Of a stretch of 64,000 nucleotides of DNA, positions 34,241 to 42,507 are shown piece by piece. A program made the translations under genes and the position numbers. The notes below the pieces were generated by a model. The model made no database searches and was not told where the DNA came from. It saw nothing but the letters and a program-made list of their open reading frames with translations. Source of the stretch: Streptomyces avidinii (lineage in GTDB: Bacteria > Actinomycetota > Actinomycetes > Streptomycetales > Streptomycetaceae); the NCBI RefSeq assembly GCF_014650695.1, contig NZ_BMVL01000008.1, forward strand, positions 144,598 through 208,597, in the 5' to 3' direction. The stretch's first letter is position 1. Every line of letters starts with the position of its first letter.

Positions 34241-34267
34241 TTAGCACTCATTGAGTCAGAGTGCCAG
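34241..34267 (+). promoter_or_regulatory. CIRCE-like HrcA operator
   Basis: TTAGCACTC-N9-GAGTGCCAG matches the CIRCE consensus TTAGCACTC-N9-GAGTGCTAA at 16 of 18 positions with exact spacing. It lies directly before the zinc-ribbon gene and runs into its AGGAGG ribosome site. CIRCE is the binding site of the heat-shock repressor HrcA. Confidence 0.75.
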
Positions 34268-34277
34268 GAGGAAATTC

Positions 34278-34598
34278 GTGCCGACCTACCAGTACCAGTG
34301 CACCGAGTGCGGTGAGGGCCTTGAGGCCGTGCAGAAGTTCACCGATGACGCACTGACCGTGTGCCCGAGCTGCGACGGACGCCTGAAGAAGGTGTTCTCC
34401 GCGGTCGGCATCGTCTTCAAGGGCTCCGGTTTCTACCGGAACGACAGCCGTGGCGCGTCGTCGAGCAGCACCCCTGCCTCGAAGCCGTCGTCCAGCTCCT
34501 CGTCGTCCTCGACGTCGACCGCTGCCGCCGCTCCGGCCGCCTCGTCCTCCTCGACGTCGTCGAGCTCGTCGAGCAGCAGCTCCACGTCGGCCGCCTGA
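34278..34598 (+). CDS. FmdB-type zinc-ribbon protein with poly-Ser tail
   Basis: A 106-residue protein. The N-terminal zinc ribbon is PTYQYQCTECGEGLEAVQKF with CxxC, then VCPSCDGRLKKVFSAVGIVF with the second CxxC, as in FmdB/regulatory-protein family members. The C-terminal ~45 residues are nearly all Ser, Ala and Thr. GTG 34278 has a perfect AGGAGG upstream. A CIRCE-like operator overlaps that region, so heat-shock control by HrcA is likely. The molecular function of the family is unclear. Confidence 0.88.
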   Translation: MPTYQYQCTECGEGLEAVQKFTDDALTVCPSCDGRLKKVFSAVGIVFKGSGFYRNDSRGASSSSTPASKPSSSSSSSSTSTAAAAPAASSSSTSSSSSSSSSTSAA

Positions 34599-34679
34599 TC
34601 GCTTCCCCCCGAGGCCCCGCCCGCCGTACCGGCAGCGGGGCCTTCGGCATGCCCACGGCAGGGCCTTAGGGTGGACCGC

Positions 34680-35513
34680 ATGGTGAACGCAGAGATCGGT
34701 GTCATCGGCGGTTCGGGCTTCTACTCCTTCCTGGAGGACGTCTCCGAAATACAGGTGGAGACCCCTTACGGACCCCCGAGCGACTCCCTGTACATGGGCG
34801 AGCTGGGCGGGCGCCGGGTGGCCTTCCTCCCCCGGCACGGCCGCAGTCACACCGTCCCGCCGCACAAGATCAACTACCGGGCCAACCTGTGGGCGCTGCG
34901 CTCCGTCGGGGTGCGCCAGGTGCTGGGCCCGTGTGCGGTCGGCGGCCTGCGAGCCGAGTACGGGCCGGGCACGCTGCTCGTTCCCGACCAGCTGGTCGAC
35001 CGTACGAAGGCCCGCGCCCAGACCTTCTTCGACGGCGAGCCGCTGCCGGACGGCTCCGTTCCGAACGTCGTGCACACCACGTTCGCCGACCCGTACTGCC
35101 CGGTGGGCCGGTCCGTGGCACTGGCCGCGGCACGGGGACGCGGCTGGGAGCCGGTGGACGGCGGCACCATGGTCGTCATCGAGGGACCTCGCTTCTCCAC
35201 GCGCGCCGAATCGCGCTGGCACGCGGCGGCGGGCTGGTCGGTGGTCGGCATGACCGGTCACCCGGAGGCGGTCCTCGCCCGTGAGCTGGGGCTCTGCTAC
35301 ACCTCGATGGCCCTGGTCACCGACCTGGACGCGGGCGCCGAGACCGGCGAGGGGGTGTCCCACACGGAGGTCCTGAAGGTGTTCGGCGAGAACGTCGGGC
35401 GGCTGCGCGAGGTCCTCTTCGACGCGGTGGCGGCCCTGCCGGCCACGGAGACCCGGGACTGCCTGTGCACGCACGCCCACGACGGCTGGGACCTGGGCAT
35501 CGAGCTCCCGTAG
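34680..35513 (+). CDS. mtnP: S-methyl-5'-thioadenosine (or thioinosine) phosphorylase
   Basis: A 277-residue purine nucleoside phosphorylase family member: IGVIGGSGFYSFLEDV, FLPRHGRSHTVPPHKINYRA, EGPRFSTRAESRW and MTGHPEAVLARELGLCYTSM. It cleaves methylthioadenosine to methylthioribose-1-phosphate and the base in methionine salvage. The MTGHPEA motif differs from MTTVPE in typical MTA phosphorylases, so specificity for methylthioinosine or a broader purine range is possible. ATG 34680 is nearly leaderless behind a TTAGGGT box; GTG 34683 is an alternative. Confidence 0.88.
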   Translation: MVNAEIGVIGGSGFYSFLEDVSEIQVETPYGPPSDSLYMGELGGRRVAFLPRHGRSHTVPPHKINYRANLWALRSVGVRQVLGPCAVGGLRAEYGPGTLLVPDQLVDRTKARAQTFFDGEPLPDGSVPNVVHTTFADPYCPVGRSVALAAARGRGWEPVDGGTMVVIEGPRFSTRAESRWHAAAGWSVVGMTGHPEAVLARELGLCYTSMALVTDLDAGAETGEGVSHTEVLKVFGENVGRLREVLFDAVAALPATETRDCLCTHAHDGWDLGIELP

Positions 35514-35548
35514 GGACCGCTGTCAGTGGCGGCTCCTACCCTGCGTGC

Positions 35549-36034
35549 ATGGGAAATTCAGGGGGGATGGCCGTGGCGCGTGCCACGGTGGAGGAGCTGC
35601 GGGAATTCGCGGCGGAGGCGGGGTGCGCGGGCCTCGACGCCGATGCCGACCTGGGCGGCGGCTGGGCGGCGGTGTACTGCGCCGACCAGCCGGGCGGCCT
35701 CGCCCCGGCACTGGCGCGGCGGACCGGCGCACCGGTGTTCACGGTGGACCACCTCGACAGTGACGTCGGCTTCGTCGACGCCGCCACCTTCTCCGGGGGC
35801 CGCTGGAAGGCGCTGCTGAACCGGGACACCGCGGAGGACTACGAGATACCCGTCGACCGCTTCCCGGTCGAGCCGGCCCTGGCGGGCGCGCTCGACTGGG
35901 CGGCCGACGCCGGGCTGACCGCCGACCGCGAGGGCATCCGGGCCGCTCTCACCGGTTCCGAGGCCTTCGCGGAGGACCTCGCGGACCGGCTGCTCGGCGC
36001 GCTCGGTCTGGCGCCCGCCGCGGAGAGCGCGTAG
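35549..36034 (+). CDS. Hypothetical protein (161 aa)
   Basis: An acidic soluble protein starting MGNSGGMAVARATVEELREF (ATG 35549; ATG 35567 in frame). The middle includes VFTVDHLDSDVGFVDAATFS and DYEIPVDRFPVEPAL. No catalytic motif, signal peptide or membrane helix is present. It seems to be an actinomycete protein with no assigned function. The stop lies in a tandem repeat array (36019-36079). Confidence 0.7.
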   Translation: MGNSGGMAVARATVEELREFAAEAGCAGLDADADLGGGWAAVYCADQPGGLAPALARRTGAPVFTVDHLDSDVGFVDAATFSGGRWKALLNRDTAEDYEIPVDRFPVEPALAGALDWAADAGLTADREGIRAALTGSEAFAEDLADRLLGALGLAPAAESA

Positions 36035-36079
36035 CGGAGAGCGGGTGGTGGAGAGCGGGTAGTGGAGAGCATGTAGCGG
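36019..36079 (+). repeat. 14-bp tandem repeats over a gene end
   Basis: Units GTAGCGGAGAGCGG (36031), GTGGTGGAGAGCGG (36045) and GTAGTGGAGAGCAT (36059), with partial units on both sides. The first unit contains the TAG stop of the preceding gene. A short hairpin GGCCGG/CCGGCC (36078-36098) follows. Confidence 0.8.
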
Positions 36080-36161
36080 CCGGCTGTCACATCCGGCCGG
36101 GCTGTCCGGTCCTTCCTGGTGAAGGCGGAAAACGACCGCCCCTGCCCGGGAGATGACTGTC

Positions 36162-36719
36162 ATGCCGCGTATCTCGCTCACCCCGCCCCGCACCCTCCTC
36201 ATGCGCATCGGCTCCTGGTACTCGCGCCGCACCTACGGCAAGGTGCTCGACCCGGGCCGGGCGTACGGGCACCACTCGCAGGTGCTGCTGTCCTACGTCC
36301 GCCTGGAGCGGAGCGCGGCGAAGTGGAAGGCGCTCGACGCCGGCCTCAAGCACCTCGCGGTGATGGCGTCGGCGGCCCGCATCAACTGCTCGTGGTGCAT
36401 GGACTTCGGCTACTGGGAGGGCCACGAGCTGGGCGTGCCGGCGGAGAAGATCGAACGGGTGCCGCGGTGGCGGGAGGCCCCGGAGGTGTTCACCGAGCTG
36501 GAACTGCTGGTCATGGAGTACGCGGAGGCCATGACGGAGACCGCGCCGACGGTCACGGACGAGCTCGCGCGGGAACTGATCGTGCGGCTCGGCGAGGAGG
36601 CGTTCGTCGAGCTGACCGCGACGGTCGCGCTGGAGAACTGGCGCTCGCGCGTCAACAGCGCCTTCGGTCTGACCAGTCAGGGCTTTTCGGAGGCCTGCCG
36701 GGTCCCGACCGGACGATGA
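36162..36719 (+). CDS. Carboxymuconolactone decarboxylase family protein (AhpD-like)
   Basis: A 185-residue protein with the AhpD-like redox motif NCSWCMDFGYWEGHELG (C76, C79, H88 approximately). The fold suits a small peroxidase-type redox protein or a decarboxylase. Genes of this type often pair with ECF sigma factors, but none is here. ATG 36162 has GGGAG nine nt upstream and is preferred over ATG 36153, which abuts it. It lies 16 nt before the pyrF homologue, so they may be co-transcribed. Confidence 0.85.
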   Translation: MPRISLTPPRTLLMRIGSWYSRRTYGKVLDPGRAYGHHSQVLLSYVRLERSAAKWKALDAGLKHLAVMASAARINCSWCMDFGYWEGHELGVPAEKIERVPRWREAPEVFTELELLVMEYAEAMTETAPTVTDELARELIVRLGEEAFVELTATVALENWRSRVNSAFGLTSQGFSEACRVPTGR

Positions 36720-36735
36720 CCTCGACAATGACGGC

Positions 36736-37569
36736 GTGAACACGGACCCCGCCCCCGCCCCGGCCATCGCCGTCACCCCCGCCGTCGATCCTGCAGTTGC
36801 CGACCGCAGGGTCATCGTCGCCCTCGACTTCGACGACCGCCGGGCCGCCGAGACGCTCGTCGAGCGCCTCGGCGACGCCTGTGGCTCCTACAAGATCGGC
36901 CTGGAGCTGCTGGTCTCCGCCGGCCCCGGACTCGTACGGGACCTCGTCGAGCGGGGGCACGAGGTCTTCCTCGACCTGAAGCTCTTCGAGATCCCGAACT
37001 CCGTGGCCGGCGCCGTCCGGGCCGCCGGCGCGCTGGGCGCGTCCATGGTGACCGTGCACGCCATGGGCGGTACGGGGATCATGTCCGCGGCGGTGGAGGC
37101 GGCGCGGGAGTTCCCGCGGCTCCGGGTGCTCGCGCTGACGGTGGTCACGAGCATGACCGGGAGCGACCTGGCGGACATCGGCGTCGACGCGGGTACGGAG
37201 GAGCAGGTGCTGCGGCTGGCACGGCTGGCGGTGGGCGCGGGATGCGACGGGGTCGTCGCATCGCCTCGGGAGGCCGGGGTCCTGCGTGAGCTGCTGGGGC
37301 CCGACCGGCTGGTCGTCACACCGGGGGTGACCCTGGGGCCGGAGGCCGAAGACGGCGCCCAGGACGACGAGGCCGCCGAGGGCCGCGCGGGCGTCAAGGG
37401 CCGCCGGGGCGCGGTGGGCTTCGGAGGGACGGCCGGCGGGCACGCCCGGCCGGGGACGCCCCGGGCGGCCTTCGCGGCGGGGGCCTCGCACGTGGTGGTG
37501 GGCCGGTCCGTCAGCCGGGCGGCGGACCCATTGGCGGCGCTGCGGCGGGTGGTGCGGGCCGCTGGGTGA
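36736..37569 (+). CDS. pyrF: Orotidine 5'-phosphate decarboxylase homologue, divergent
   Basis: A 277-residue protein with the barrel motifs VIVALDFDD (D31), YKIGLELL (K53) and FLDLKLFEIPNSV. In the last motif D80 and K82 of the catalytic D-x-K-x-x-D are kept, but the final Asp is Glu (E85). The phosphate-loop region between TPGVTLG and GRSVSRAADPL carries an insert of about 30 charged, Gly-rich residues and lacks the usual GDQ motif. It may still decarboxylate OMP or have changed function. No other pyrimidine gene is nearby. The start MNTDPAPAP adds a short Pro-rich leader. Confidence 0.75.
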   Translation: MNTDPAPAPAIAVTPAVDPAVADRRVIVALDFDDRRAAETLVERLGDACGSYKIGLELLVSAGPGLVRDLVERGHEVFLDLKLFEIPNSVAGAVRAAGALGASMVTVHAMGGTGIMSAAVEAAREFPRLRVLALTVVTSMTGSDLADIGVDAGTEEQVLRLARLAVGAGCDGVVASPREAGVLRELLGPDRLVVTPGVTLGPEAEDGAQDDEAAEGRAGVKGRRGAVGFGGTAGGHARPGTPRAAFAAGASHVVVGRSVSRAADPLAALRRVVRAAG

Positions 37570-37707
37570 CCCGTGCGGGTGACGGGGTTGTCCACAGGCC
37601 CGGGATCGTCCACAGGCTCCGGCGGGATTCCGCGGGAGGCCGGATCGTGGGACGTGTCCGGGCGAGGGTCCGGACCCGGCTTCTCACTCCGTCTGGTGGT
37701 GTTCGTC

Positions 37708-38229
37708 ATGTCCCGTTGTTCCACGGCCTCTTCGACTTCCTCCGCATGTCCCCCCGCCCGCCCGGTCCCGCCGTTCCCGCCGCTTCGGGTGGGGCGGGGC
37801 GGGGATCGGCTGCGCCGTGCCGTGCGGCGCCGGCGGCGGGTCGCCTCGGCCGCGCTGGCCGTCGTGGCGGCGGCGCTGGCGGTGGGCGGGACGGAGGCAC
37901 AGGCTTCGCGGGGCGCCGCACCGCCCGGGGCACGGGTCGCCCGGGACGCTCCACCCGCGGCGGTGCGGATGGTGTCGGCCCCGGTGCGCATCGCGGACGC
38001 CGCGACCGTGCGACTGCTGCGGCCCGGGGACCTGGTGGATGTGGTCGCGGCGGAGCGGACCGGGCCGCCCAGGGTGGTGGCCGCCGGGGCGCGGGTTGCC
38101 GAAGTTCCCGATCCCGACAAGGGTGTTGCGGACGGCGGTGCGCTGGTGGTGCTGTCCGTGCCGCGGGACACCGCGCGGGTTCTCGTGGGCGCGGGTGCCA
38201 CGACGCGGCTGGCGGTGACGCTGTGCTGA
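37708..38229 (+). CDS. CpaB/RcpC-like SAF-domain secreted protein
   Basis: A 173-residue protein. The Arg-rich N-terminus (RRAVRRRRR) is followed by a hydrophobic helix (about 47-62), an Ala-rich stretch, and a C-terminal SAF-like domain (VRIADAATVRLLRPGDLVDV, ending LVVLSVPRDTARVL). The pattern fits Flp-pilus CpaB/RcpC-like proteins, though no other pilus genes are present. ATG 37708 is chosen because upstream codons are Gly/Ser-rich and non-conserved. It lies 123 bp before mscL. Confidence 0.65.
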   Translation: MSRCSTASSTSSACPPARPVPPFPPLRVGRGGDRLRRAVRRRRRVASAALAVVAAALAVGGTEAQASRGAAPPGARVARDAPPAAVRMVSAPVRIADAATVRLLRPGDLVDVVAAERTGPPRVVAAGARVAEVPDPDKGVADGGALVVLSVPRDTARVLVGAGATTRLAVTLC

Positions 38230-38352
38230 TTCGCACACAGGGCCAGTCAAGTCACCTCGGGGCCAGGGCCGATTGGACACGACGCACCCGCACTGCCGTA
38301 GCTTTCGGAACCGTTGGCTCCGTGTTCGGCACATGTGAAGAAAGGCTCAGTG

Positions 38353-38844
38353 GTGAGCGAGAAGAAGAAGGAGAGCGTGCTGGCAGGCTTCAAGGCCTTC
38401 CTGATGCGCGGCAACGTGGTCGACCTGGCGGTGGCCGTGGTCATCGGCGCCGCGTTCACGAACATCGTGAACTCGGTGGTCAAGGGAATCATCAGCCCGG
38501 TGGTGGGCGCGGTCGGCACGCAGAGCCTGGACAACTACAGGTCCTGCCTCAAGGCGCCCTGCGGCATCGGCGCGAACGGCCAGCCGACGGGTGTCGAGAT
38601 CCTCTGGGGCTCGGTGCTGAACGCGACGCTGACCTTCGTGATCACCGCCGCGGTCGTGTACTTCCTCATGGTGCTGCCGATGGCGAAGTACCTCGCCAGG
38701 CAGGAGGCCCGTCGCAAGGCGCGCCAGGGTGTGCAGGAGACCATGGAGATCACCGAGCTGGAGGTCCTCAAGGAGATCCGCGACACCCTGGTCGCACAGC
38801 GCGTCAATGGCGCGGCCCCGACCGGTGTGCGCGACGGGTTCTGA
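38353..38844 (+). CDS. mscL: Large-conductance mechanosensitive channel MscL
   Basis: A 163-residue MscL. It shows the signature FKAFLMRGNVVDLAVAVVIG in the first pore helix, a periplasmic loop with a Cys pair (SCLKAPCG), a second helix (FVITAAVVYFLMVLPMAKYL) and a charged C-terminal helix. It opens under membrane tension to release osmolytes. GTG 38353 (SEKKKES) has AAAGG seven nt upstream. The loop is slightly longer than in E. coli. Confidence 0.95.
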   Translation: MSEKKKESVLAGFKAFLMRGNVVDLAVAVVIGAAFTNIVNSVVKGIISPVVGAVGTQSLDNYRSCLKAPCGIGANGQPTGVEILWGSVLNATLTFVITAAVVYFLMVLPMAKYLARQEARRKARQGVQETMEITELEVLKEIRDTLVAQRVNGAAPTGVRDGF

Positions 38845-38866
38845 CCGATCCGGCCGCCTCGGCCGA

Positions 38867-39079
38867 TCAGATGTGGTGCGGGGGCTTCTCGTCGAGGAAG
38901 CGGGCCAGGTCGGCCGCGCTTCCGCCGGCGGGCGGCCGCTCGCCCCAGCCCCGGTCGGTGTCGTCCGAGGACTGCTGGTCCAGCGGGTCGTCGAAGACCA
39001 GCCTCGGCTTCGGGCGGGGCCGGTCCGCCTCGGGGGCGGGGCGCGGGGACTGCGGCTCGGGGGCGGGGGCGCTGCTCAT
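38867..39079 (-). CDS. Small hypothetical protein (70 aa)
   Basis: The sequence MSSAPAPEPQSPRPAPEADR continues to a conserved-looking acidic tail (VFDDPLDQQSSDDTDRGWGE and DLARFLDEKPPHHI). It is Pro-rich, probably disordered, with no membrane segment. It is convergent with mscL with 22 bp between. I have seen similar small ORFs beside mscL in Streptomyces, but no function is known. The 271 bp upstream to 39350 contain no gene I can support. Confidence 0.65.
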   Translation of the reverse strand: MSSAPAPEPQSPRPAPEADRPRPKPRLVFDDPLDQQSSDDTDRGWGERPPAGGSAADLARFLDEKPPHHI

Positions 39080-39350
39080 GCCTCCAGGGTACGGCCGGCC
39101 CGGTTCCCGGCCCGGCTCGGCCGGGCGCCTCGGCATCCTTGCGGGCGTGGAACCACCGGCGCCCGGCCGCGCAGGCGGCGTGGGAGCCGCAGGCGGCGTT
39201 GGCCGCCACCGTGGTGCACGAGGTCCGGGGCGCCCACCGCGAAGCCCGGCCGCAGCAGCGACACGATCAGGCATCCGCCCGGGGCACACCGGATGTGCGG
39301 GCCGCGCGTCCGCCCCGTCGGAGGTCCCTCCCTCTGATCTCCTGGCCGGT

Positions 39351-40517
39351 ATGGCCTACACCCCCATGAGCGCGCGCAGCCCCTACGAGCCCCACCGCGC
39401 CGCCACCCCGCTGGAGCTGTTCTTCGACCTCTGCTTCGTCGTCGCCATCGCGCAGGCCGGCGCCCGGCTGGTGCACTCGCTCGCGGAGGGCCATCCCGGC
39501 GCCGGGGTCGTCGGCTACTTCTTCGTCTTTTTCGGCGTGTGGTGGGCCTGGATGAACTTCACCTGGTTCGCCTCGGCCTACGACGTGGACGACGTCCCGT
39601 ACCGGATCGCGACGCTCGTGCAGATCGCCGGCGTGCTCGTGTACGCGGCCGGGGTGAGCCGGGCCTTCGACGACAACGACTGGGCCGTCGCCGTCACCGG
39701 CTACATCATCATGCGCGTCGCGCTGACGGCGCAGTGGCTGCGGGCCGCCTCCTGCGAGCAGGGCCCGGCCCGGACTGCGGCGCTGAAGTACGCGGCCGGG
39801 CTGGTGGTCTGCCAGCTGGGCTGGATCGGGCTGCTGTTCGTCCCCGACGACATGAAGCGCTGGTTGTTCGTCGTCCTGCTCCTCGCCGAGCTGGCGGTTC
39901 CGGTGATCGCCGAGCGGGGGCACCAGACGCCCTGGCACGCGCACCACATCGTGGAGCGGTACGGCCTGTTCACCATCATCGTGCTCGGCGAGACGATCGC
40001 CGCGGCCACGGTGGCCGTCAAGTCCGCGATCGACGAGCACGAGGCGCTGGACCAGCTGCTGCCCATCGCGGCGGGCGGGCTGCTGATCGTCTTCGCCGCA
40101 TGGTGGATCTACTTCGCCGTGCCGATGCACGAGCACCTGACGTCCAACCGCGAGGCCATCCCGTGGGGGTACGGGCACCTGCTGATCTTCGCCTCGGGCG
40201 CGGCGATCGGCGCCGGCATCGAGGTCGCCGTCGAGCACGCGGTCGGCAAGGCGCACATCTCCCAGGTCGCCGCGAACGCCGCCGTCATGGTCCCGACCGC
40301 GCTGTTCCTGCTGATGGTGTGGCTGCTGCACTCGCGCCACTTCAAGCGCGGCCTCGCCCAGCAGCTGGTCCTGCCGGTGTCCGCCCTCGTGACGCTCGCC
40401 TGCACCTGGACGGGGGTCTACGCCGTCCTGTGGGCGGGCCTCGTCGGGGTGCTGACGGTGGCGGTCGGCCTGACCCTGTCCACGCGCGCCGGCGCCGGCG
40501 CCACCAGCGCCGTCTGA
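39351..40517 (+). CDS. ltrA: Low temperature requirement protein A (LtrA) family membrane protein
   Basis: A 388-residue protein with about 11 hydrophobic segments and the LtrA signature near the start (PLELFFDLCFVVAIAQ), then FFGVWWAWMNFTWFASAYD, IVERYGLFTIIVLGETI and IPWGYGHLLIFASGAAIGA. The name comes from a Listeria cold-growth mutant; the biochemical role is unknown. ATG 39351 or 39366 could start it. Longer upstream readings are Gly/Arg-rich and run over mscL, so they are rejected. Confidence 0.88.
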   Translation: MAYTPMSARSPYEPHRAATPLELFFDLCFVVAIAQAGARLVHSLAEGHPGAGVVGYFFVFFGVWWAWMNFTWFASAYDVDDVPYRIATLVQIAGVLVYAAGVSRAFDDNDWAVAVTGYIIMRVALTAQWLRAASCEQGPARTAALKYAAGLVVCQLGWIGLLFVPDDMKRWLFVVLLLAELAVPVIAERGHQTPWHAHHIVERYGLFTIIVLGETIAAATVAVKSAIDEHEALDQLLPIAAGGLLIVFAAWWIYFAVPMHEHLTSNREAIPWGYGHLLIFASGAAIGAGIEVAVEHAVGKAHISQVAANAAVMVPTALFLLMVWLLHSRHFKRGLAQQLVLPVSALVTLACTWTGVYAVLWAGLVGVLTVAVGLTLSTRAGAGATSAV

Positions 40518-40605
40518 ATCCCCGCAGGCTCCCCGAACCGTCACTCCCGCGCCCCCGCCACCGTTCTCCAGCGCAGAACGACGCGCACCGACTGGAGGCC
40601 CTGCC

Positions 40606-41859
40606 TTGACACTCCCGGCACAACGCCACGGCACCGACCCCGGCAGGGAGCTGGCCGAGCCAGGTTTCTGGCAGCAGCCCCCCGCCCACCGCCTCGCCGC
40701 CTTCGCCCGGCTGCGCGCGGCCGAGGGACCGGTCCACGTCCCGGAGGGGTCCGGCCCCGGCCACTGGGCCCTCGTACGCCACGCCCAGGTGCAGGAGGCG
40801 AGCCGGCTGCCGAAGGTCTTCGCCAGCGCCCCCGGCGTGACCACTCCCGAGCCGGCCCGCTGGGTGCGGGCCCTCTTCGGGGACTCGATGGTCAATCTGG
40901 ACGGCCCCGACCACGCCCAGCTGCGCAAGATCGTGCAGCGCGCCTTCACACCCCGCCTGCTGGCCGCCGCCGAGGCCGACATCCACGCCGTGGCCGCCCG
41001 CATCGTGGACGACGTACTGGCCGGGCGGCCCGACGAGTTCGTCTCCGCCGTGGCCTCCCGGCTGCCGCTGGAGGTCATCTGCAACATGATGGGCATCCCG
41101 GAGCACTACCGCGCCGAGATCGCCGACCGCGTCAACCACGCCTCCGAGAACATCGGGGTGGAGCGGGGCCTTGCCTCCCGGCTGCGGATGCCGGGGCGCG
41201 GTCTGCGCGCGCTCGCCCGGATGCAGCGGATGGTGGCGGGGATCGGGCGGGAGCGCCGGAAGAACCCCACCGATGACCTGATCTCGGCGCTGGTGTGCGC
41301 GAACGTCGACGGTCAGGCCCTCGGGGCCCGCCAGCTCGGCGCCTTCTTCTCCCTGTTGATGGTCGCCGGGGTGGAGACCACCCGGAACGCGATCACCCAC
41401 GGGCTGACCCTGCTGACCGACCACCCGGACCAGCGGGACCTGCTGCTCTCGGACTTCGAGGCGTACGCGGACGGCGCGGTGGACGAGATGATCCGTCACT
41501 CGACGCCGATCATCCAGTTCCGCCGGACGGTGGCCGCCGAGCACACCATGGACGGGCACCTGTTCCGGCCGGGCGACAAGGTGGTCCTCTACTACGCCTC
41601 CGCCAACCGCGACGAGGCGGTCTTCCCCGACCCCGACGCCTTCGTCATCACCCGCTCGCCCAATCCGCACCTGGGGTTCGGCGGCGGCGGCCCGCACTTC
41701 TGCCTGGGCGCGCACCTGGCCCGGGTGGAGATGAAGGCGCTGTTCCGCGAGCTGCTGACCCGGCCGGTCGGGCTGCGGGCGGTGGGCCTGCCGGACCTGG
41801 CGGGGTCGAACTTCGACAACCGGGTCCGCTCGCTGCGGTTCGCCTTCGAACGCCCCTGA
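40606..41859 (+). CDS. Cytochrome P450
   Basis: A 417-residue soluble bacterial P450. The I-helix has AGVETT at 254-259, the K-helix ExxR is E294-R297, and the heme loop FGGGGPHFCLG has ligand C366. FGDSMVNLDGPDHAQLRKIV is the C-helix region. TTG 40606 has GGAGG seven nt upstream. The pattern is close to class I P450s using ferredoxin, of the CYP124/125/142 type that oxidise terpenoids or steroids, but the substrate is not certain. No ferredoxin gene is adjacent. Confidence 0.92.
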   Translation: MTLPAQRHGTDPGRELAEPGFWQQPPAHRLAAFARLRAAEGPVHVPEGSGPGHWALVRHAQVQEASRLPKVFASAPGVTTPEPARWVRALFGDSMVNLDGPDHAQLRKIVQRAFTPRLLAAAEADIHAVAARIVDDVLAGRPDEFVSAVASRLPLEVICNMMGIPEHYRAEIADRVNHASENIGVERGLASRLRMPGRGLRALARMQRMVAGIGRERRKNPTDDLISALVCANVDGQALGARQLGAFFSLLMVAGVETTRNAITHGLTLLTDHPDQRDLLLSDFEAYADGAVDEMIRHSTPIIQFRRTVAAEHTMDGHLFRPGDKVVLYYASANRDEAVFPDPDAFVITRSPNPHLGFGGGGPHFCLGAHLARVEMKALFRELLTRPVGLRAVGLPDLAGSNFDNRVRSLRFAFERP

Positions 41860-41903
41860 CCGCGCCCCTCGGCCGCCGGCCCGCAGAAGGGCGGAGCCGG
41901 CCA

Positions 41904-41924
41904 CCGGGCGGGCTGGGAGCCCGG
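41904..41924. terminator. Hairpin between convergent P450 and DUF5949 genes
   Basis: Stem CCGGGC (41904-41909) and GCCCGG (41919-41924) with a 9-nt loop, in the 97-bp gap between two convergent genes. Confidence 0.6.
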
Positions 41925-41956
41925 CGGCCGGAGCGGGTGGGGACGGCGGCCGGAGC

Positions 41957-42451
41957 CTAGCGCTGGACGCGCCGCACGGCGAGGACGCAGTGGGCGCTGC
42001 TGGTGAGCACCGACTCGTCGCCCGCGAACGCCTGCAGGGTCTCCGGCGCGACCGGTCGGCCCGGGACCGCCTCCGGCCAGGCGCGGGTGGCGAAGAGGAA
42101 GTACGCCTGCCCGCTCTCGTCGGCCGCGGCGACCCACTCGTCGGGGGCGGTGCAGCGCGCGTTCATCCCGGGCAGGGTGAGCGCGATCTGGTTGCCCTCC
42201 AGCAGGATCTGCACGGGGAAGGTGGCGGCCTTGAGAGTGCCGTCCATGACCACGTCGCCGATCGGCAGGCCGATCTCCTCCAGCAGCCCGCGGGCGGCCG
42301 CCTCGCCCGCTTCCCGGCCCTGCGGGCCGTCACCGAGGGTGTAGGCGAGGAGGTACGGGATGTCGTGCGCCTCTTCGGGATCGCCGATCCAGGCGAGCAC
42401 CGAAAGGGTGCCGAGCTGGGACCGGTCGATTTCGGCTTGAGTAGAAGTCAT
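41957..42451 (-). CDS. DUF5949 family protein
   Basis: A 164-residue soluble protein (MTSTQAEIDRSQLGTLSVLA, then DIPYLLAYTLGDGPQGREAG and FPVQILLEGNQIALTLPGMN) which I take to be DUF5949, an actinomycete family of unknown function. No signal peptide or catalytic motif is seen. It is convergent with the P450. Confidence 0.65.
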   Translation of the reverse strand: MTSTQAEIDRSQLGTLSVLAWIGDPEEAHDIPYLLAYTLGDGPQGREAGEAAARGLLEEIGLPIGDVVMDGTLKAATFPVQILLEGNQIALTLPGMNARCTAPDEWVAAADESGQAYFLFATRAWPEAVPGRPVAPETLQAFAGDESVLTSSAHCVLAVRRVQR

Positions 42452-42507
42452 GCGCGCACCCTAGTGCTCTCTCCGCCGGGCCTTTCACGGCCCTTCACCC
42501 GGCCGGG

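Noticed and set aside
37566..39350. Open frame extending LtrA some 600 codons upstream
   Set aside because: The extension is Gly/Arg-rich, crosses the CpaB-like and mscL genes in another frame, and has no homology.
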